From the NCBI GenBank assembly GCA_017601265.1, contig JAFNJA010000114.1:1-6625 (forward strand): 6,625 nt of DNA, written 5' to 3'. Made by a program: the position numbers and the translations under genes. The number at the start of each line of letters is the position of its first letter. Position 1 is the stretch's first letter. Positions 5,882 through 6,625 of the stretch are shown here, one piece after another. The DNA comes from Candidatus Brockarchaeota archaeon. Its GTDB lineage: Archaea; Thermoproteota; EX4484-205; DTQO01. The notes beneath the pieces are model-generated. The model was not told where the DNA came from. It worked only from the letters and a program-made list of their open reading frames with translations, and searched no databases.

Positions 5882-6142
5882 CAGAGGAGGCCCACGTGTT
5901 ACGTTCGTGATTTGTTAGACTGGTGCGCACTGCCGAGCCATGCTGACTCGAAAGTTGAGGGCTTGACGCGATGCGGTTCTAAGGACGATGGTTGCTCATG
6001 CGCTGATCAAGTTTCGATCCTGATCCAAGATCCTTTCGAAGGCCTGGAGGGGCGCGAAGCCGATGGGGTTGCAGCTTTGCTGAAGGGCCCCAGCAGATTC
6101 GGGGGCGTAACGGCGATATGCTCGGCGCGGGAACGGCCCTAA
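5882..6142 (+). pseudogene. Remnant of an ABC transporter ATPase (C-terminal part)
   Basis: Three segments align in order with the second half of a CcmA-type ABC ATPase. The first (from about 5903) reads VRDLLDWCALPSHADSKVEGL, like the helical region leading to the signature motif. The second, in another frame (5967-6011), reads RDAVLRTMVAHALIK, like the signature helix ending '..RV.LA.ALI'. The third, back in the first frame (6017-6139), reads ILIQDPFEGLEGREADGVAA then LLKGPSRFGGVTAICSARE, matching Walker B, the D-loop and the switch region ('LLDEP.EGLD...V..LL..L...G.T...SH'). The catalytic Glu after the Walker B Asp is missing (DP instead of DEP), the switch His is Arg, and the signature region is broken by a frameshift and an in-frame TGA at 5964. 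No Walker A was found upstream, so the N-terminal half appears deleted. It ends at the TAA at 6140. It was presumably the partner of one of the flanking permeases. Confidence 0.78.
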
Positions 6143-6155
6143 CCCGAGTTCTGCG

Positions 6156-6168
6156 AGAGTTTTAATAC
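6156..6168 (+). promoter_or_regulatory. Promoter of the intact ABC permease gene
   Basis: The sequence agagttttaatac has a TATA box at about 6160-6167 in GC-rich surroundings. A start site about 26 bp downstream, near 6190, would leave a leader of about 26 nt that includes the AAGGTGA Shine-Dalgarno motif at 6204-6210. The permease therefore has its own promoter just after the ATPase relic and need not depend on the decayed operon. Confidence 0.55.
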
Positions 6169-6215
6169 CTAGCAAGGGGTCCGTTGGGGTTAGTCAGCCG
6201 AGAAAGGTGAAGCGG

Positions 6216-6625
6216 TTGGGCGAGACTTTCGCCATAGCTGGAAACGAGGTGCGCGCCCTGGTCCTGGGCAGGATCTGGAACCTCGGGCTCGCGCTCGTGC
6301 TGGCGTGCGCGCTCGCGGGCGCTTACCAGGCGAATTTGAGCTACCAAGGGCAGGTCGAGCTTTACGGGAAGGGCGAGGGCGCCGAACCGACCCCGCTCAC
6401 CGCATTCTCCTCCAGCGTCTGGGCCGTCGCGAACGGGGCGCTCCCGCTTTTGTCCGTAATCTCGGCCTTCGACGCGATAGCGAGAGAGAGGAGGGCTGGG
6501 ACGATGCAGCTCTTGCTTGCAAGGTCGACTTCGAGGGGGGCCATAGTTGTTGGAAAGTTCTTGGGCGGTTTCGCGCTGGTCGCGGCGGCCTCGATATCCG
6601 CCGTCCTGATAGACAGCGGCCTGGT
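6216..6625 (+). CDS. ABC-2 type transporter permease, N-terminal part (cut by window edge)
   Basis: The first 136 residues are visible. They show a short cytoplasmic N-terminus (GETFAIAGNEVRALVLGRIW), membrane helix 1 (about 22-37, NLGLALVLACALAGAY), a short polar outside loop (38-61), and membrane helix 2 (about 64-85). The conserved cytoplasmic loop DAIARERRAGTMQLLLARST...GKFLGG (86-118) follows, then the start of helix 3 (119-136). This ARER..GT...LL...SR..I..GK pattern is characteristic of ABC-2 (NosY-like) permeases, which pair with a CcmA-type ATPase to export an unknown substrate. The start is taken as TTG at 6216, because AAGGTGA (6204-6210) lies 5 nt upstream. GTG at 6207 is in frame but has no ribosome-binding site. 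The nearest upstream ATPase is a dead remnant, so a working ATPase must lie downstream or elsewhere. Confidence 0.85.
   Translation, partial: MGETFAIAGNEVRALVLGRIWNLGLALVLACALAGAYQANLSYQGQVELYGKGEGAEPTPLTAFSSSVWAVANGALPLLSVISAFDAIARERRAGTMQLLLARSTSRGAIVVGKFLGGFALVAAASISAVLIDSGL

Noticed and set aside
6002..6033. Cluster of GATC-containing words resembling short repeats
   Set aside because: They are explained by the ATPase relic coding sequence (ALIK...ILIQDP), and the spacing is irregular.
6162..6544. Two minus-strand frames (6162-6347 and 6362-6544)
   Set aside because: They are opposite the clear ABC-2 permease and are antisense shadows.

Overview
The window reads as part of a GC-rich archaeal chromosome. 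The sequence evidence is a PDCD5/TFAR19-type DNA-binding protein, AT-rich TATA (box A) elements at the expected distance from gene starts, at least one start that fits a leaderless mRNA, and several GTG/TTG starts preceded by GGTG-like Shine-Dalgarno sequences. I cannot fix the lineage. A Thermoproteota-type archaeon (for example Bathyarchaeia-like or Nitrososphaeria-like) is a guess, not a result.

The left two thirds (79-4913) lies on the minus strand. In transcription order from the right it starts with three tightly packed genes. They encode a small coiled-coil protein with one C-terminal membrane segment, a MoxR-type AAA+ ATPase with an inserted cysteine cluster, and a large protein joining an N-terminal HELAH metallopeptidase-like region to a C-terminal von Willebrand A (VWA) domain. 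The first two are 6 bp apart and the last two overlap by 35 bp, so they are probably co-transcribed and translationally coupled. MoxR plus VWA is a known chaperone-like pairing. The metallopeptidase half, the cysteine cluster and the membrane partner make this version worth attention. Next come a PDCD5-family gene with its own leaderless promoter, and a complete endonuclease IV gene (nfo) for abasic-site repair.

The right third (4914-6625) points the other way. An intergenic region holds promoter elements for both directions around a perfect 8-2-8 bp palindrome. It is followed by about 1.1 kb of decayed coding sequence. Translation in shifting frames shows what looks like an ABC-2 type permease relic (about 5012-5855), then a clear C-terminal remnant of an ABC transporter ATPase (about 5882-6142) that has lost the Walker B glutamate and the switch histidine. 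A 261-codon open frame (5357-6142) runs through both relics by chance and should not be taken as a gene. An apparently intact ABC-2 permease gene with its own promoter and ribosome-binding site starts at 6216 and runs off the right edge.

I saw no rRNA, tRNA, CRISPR array, insertion sequence or integrase.
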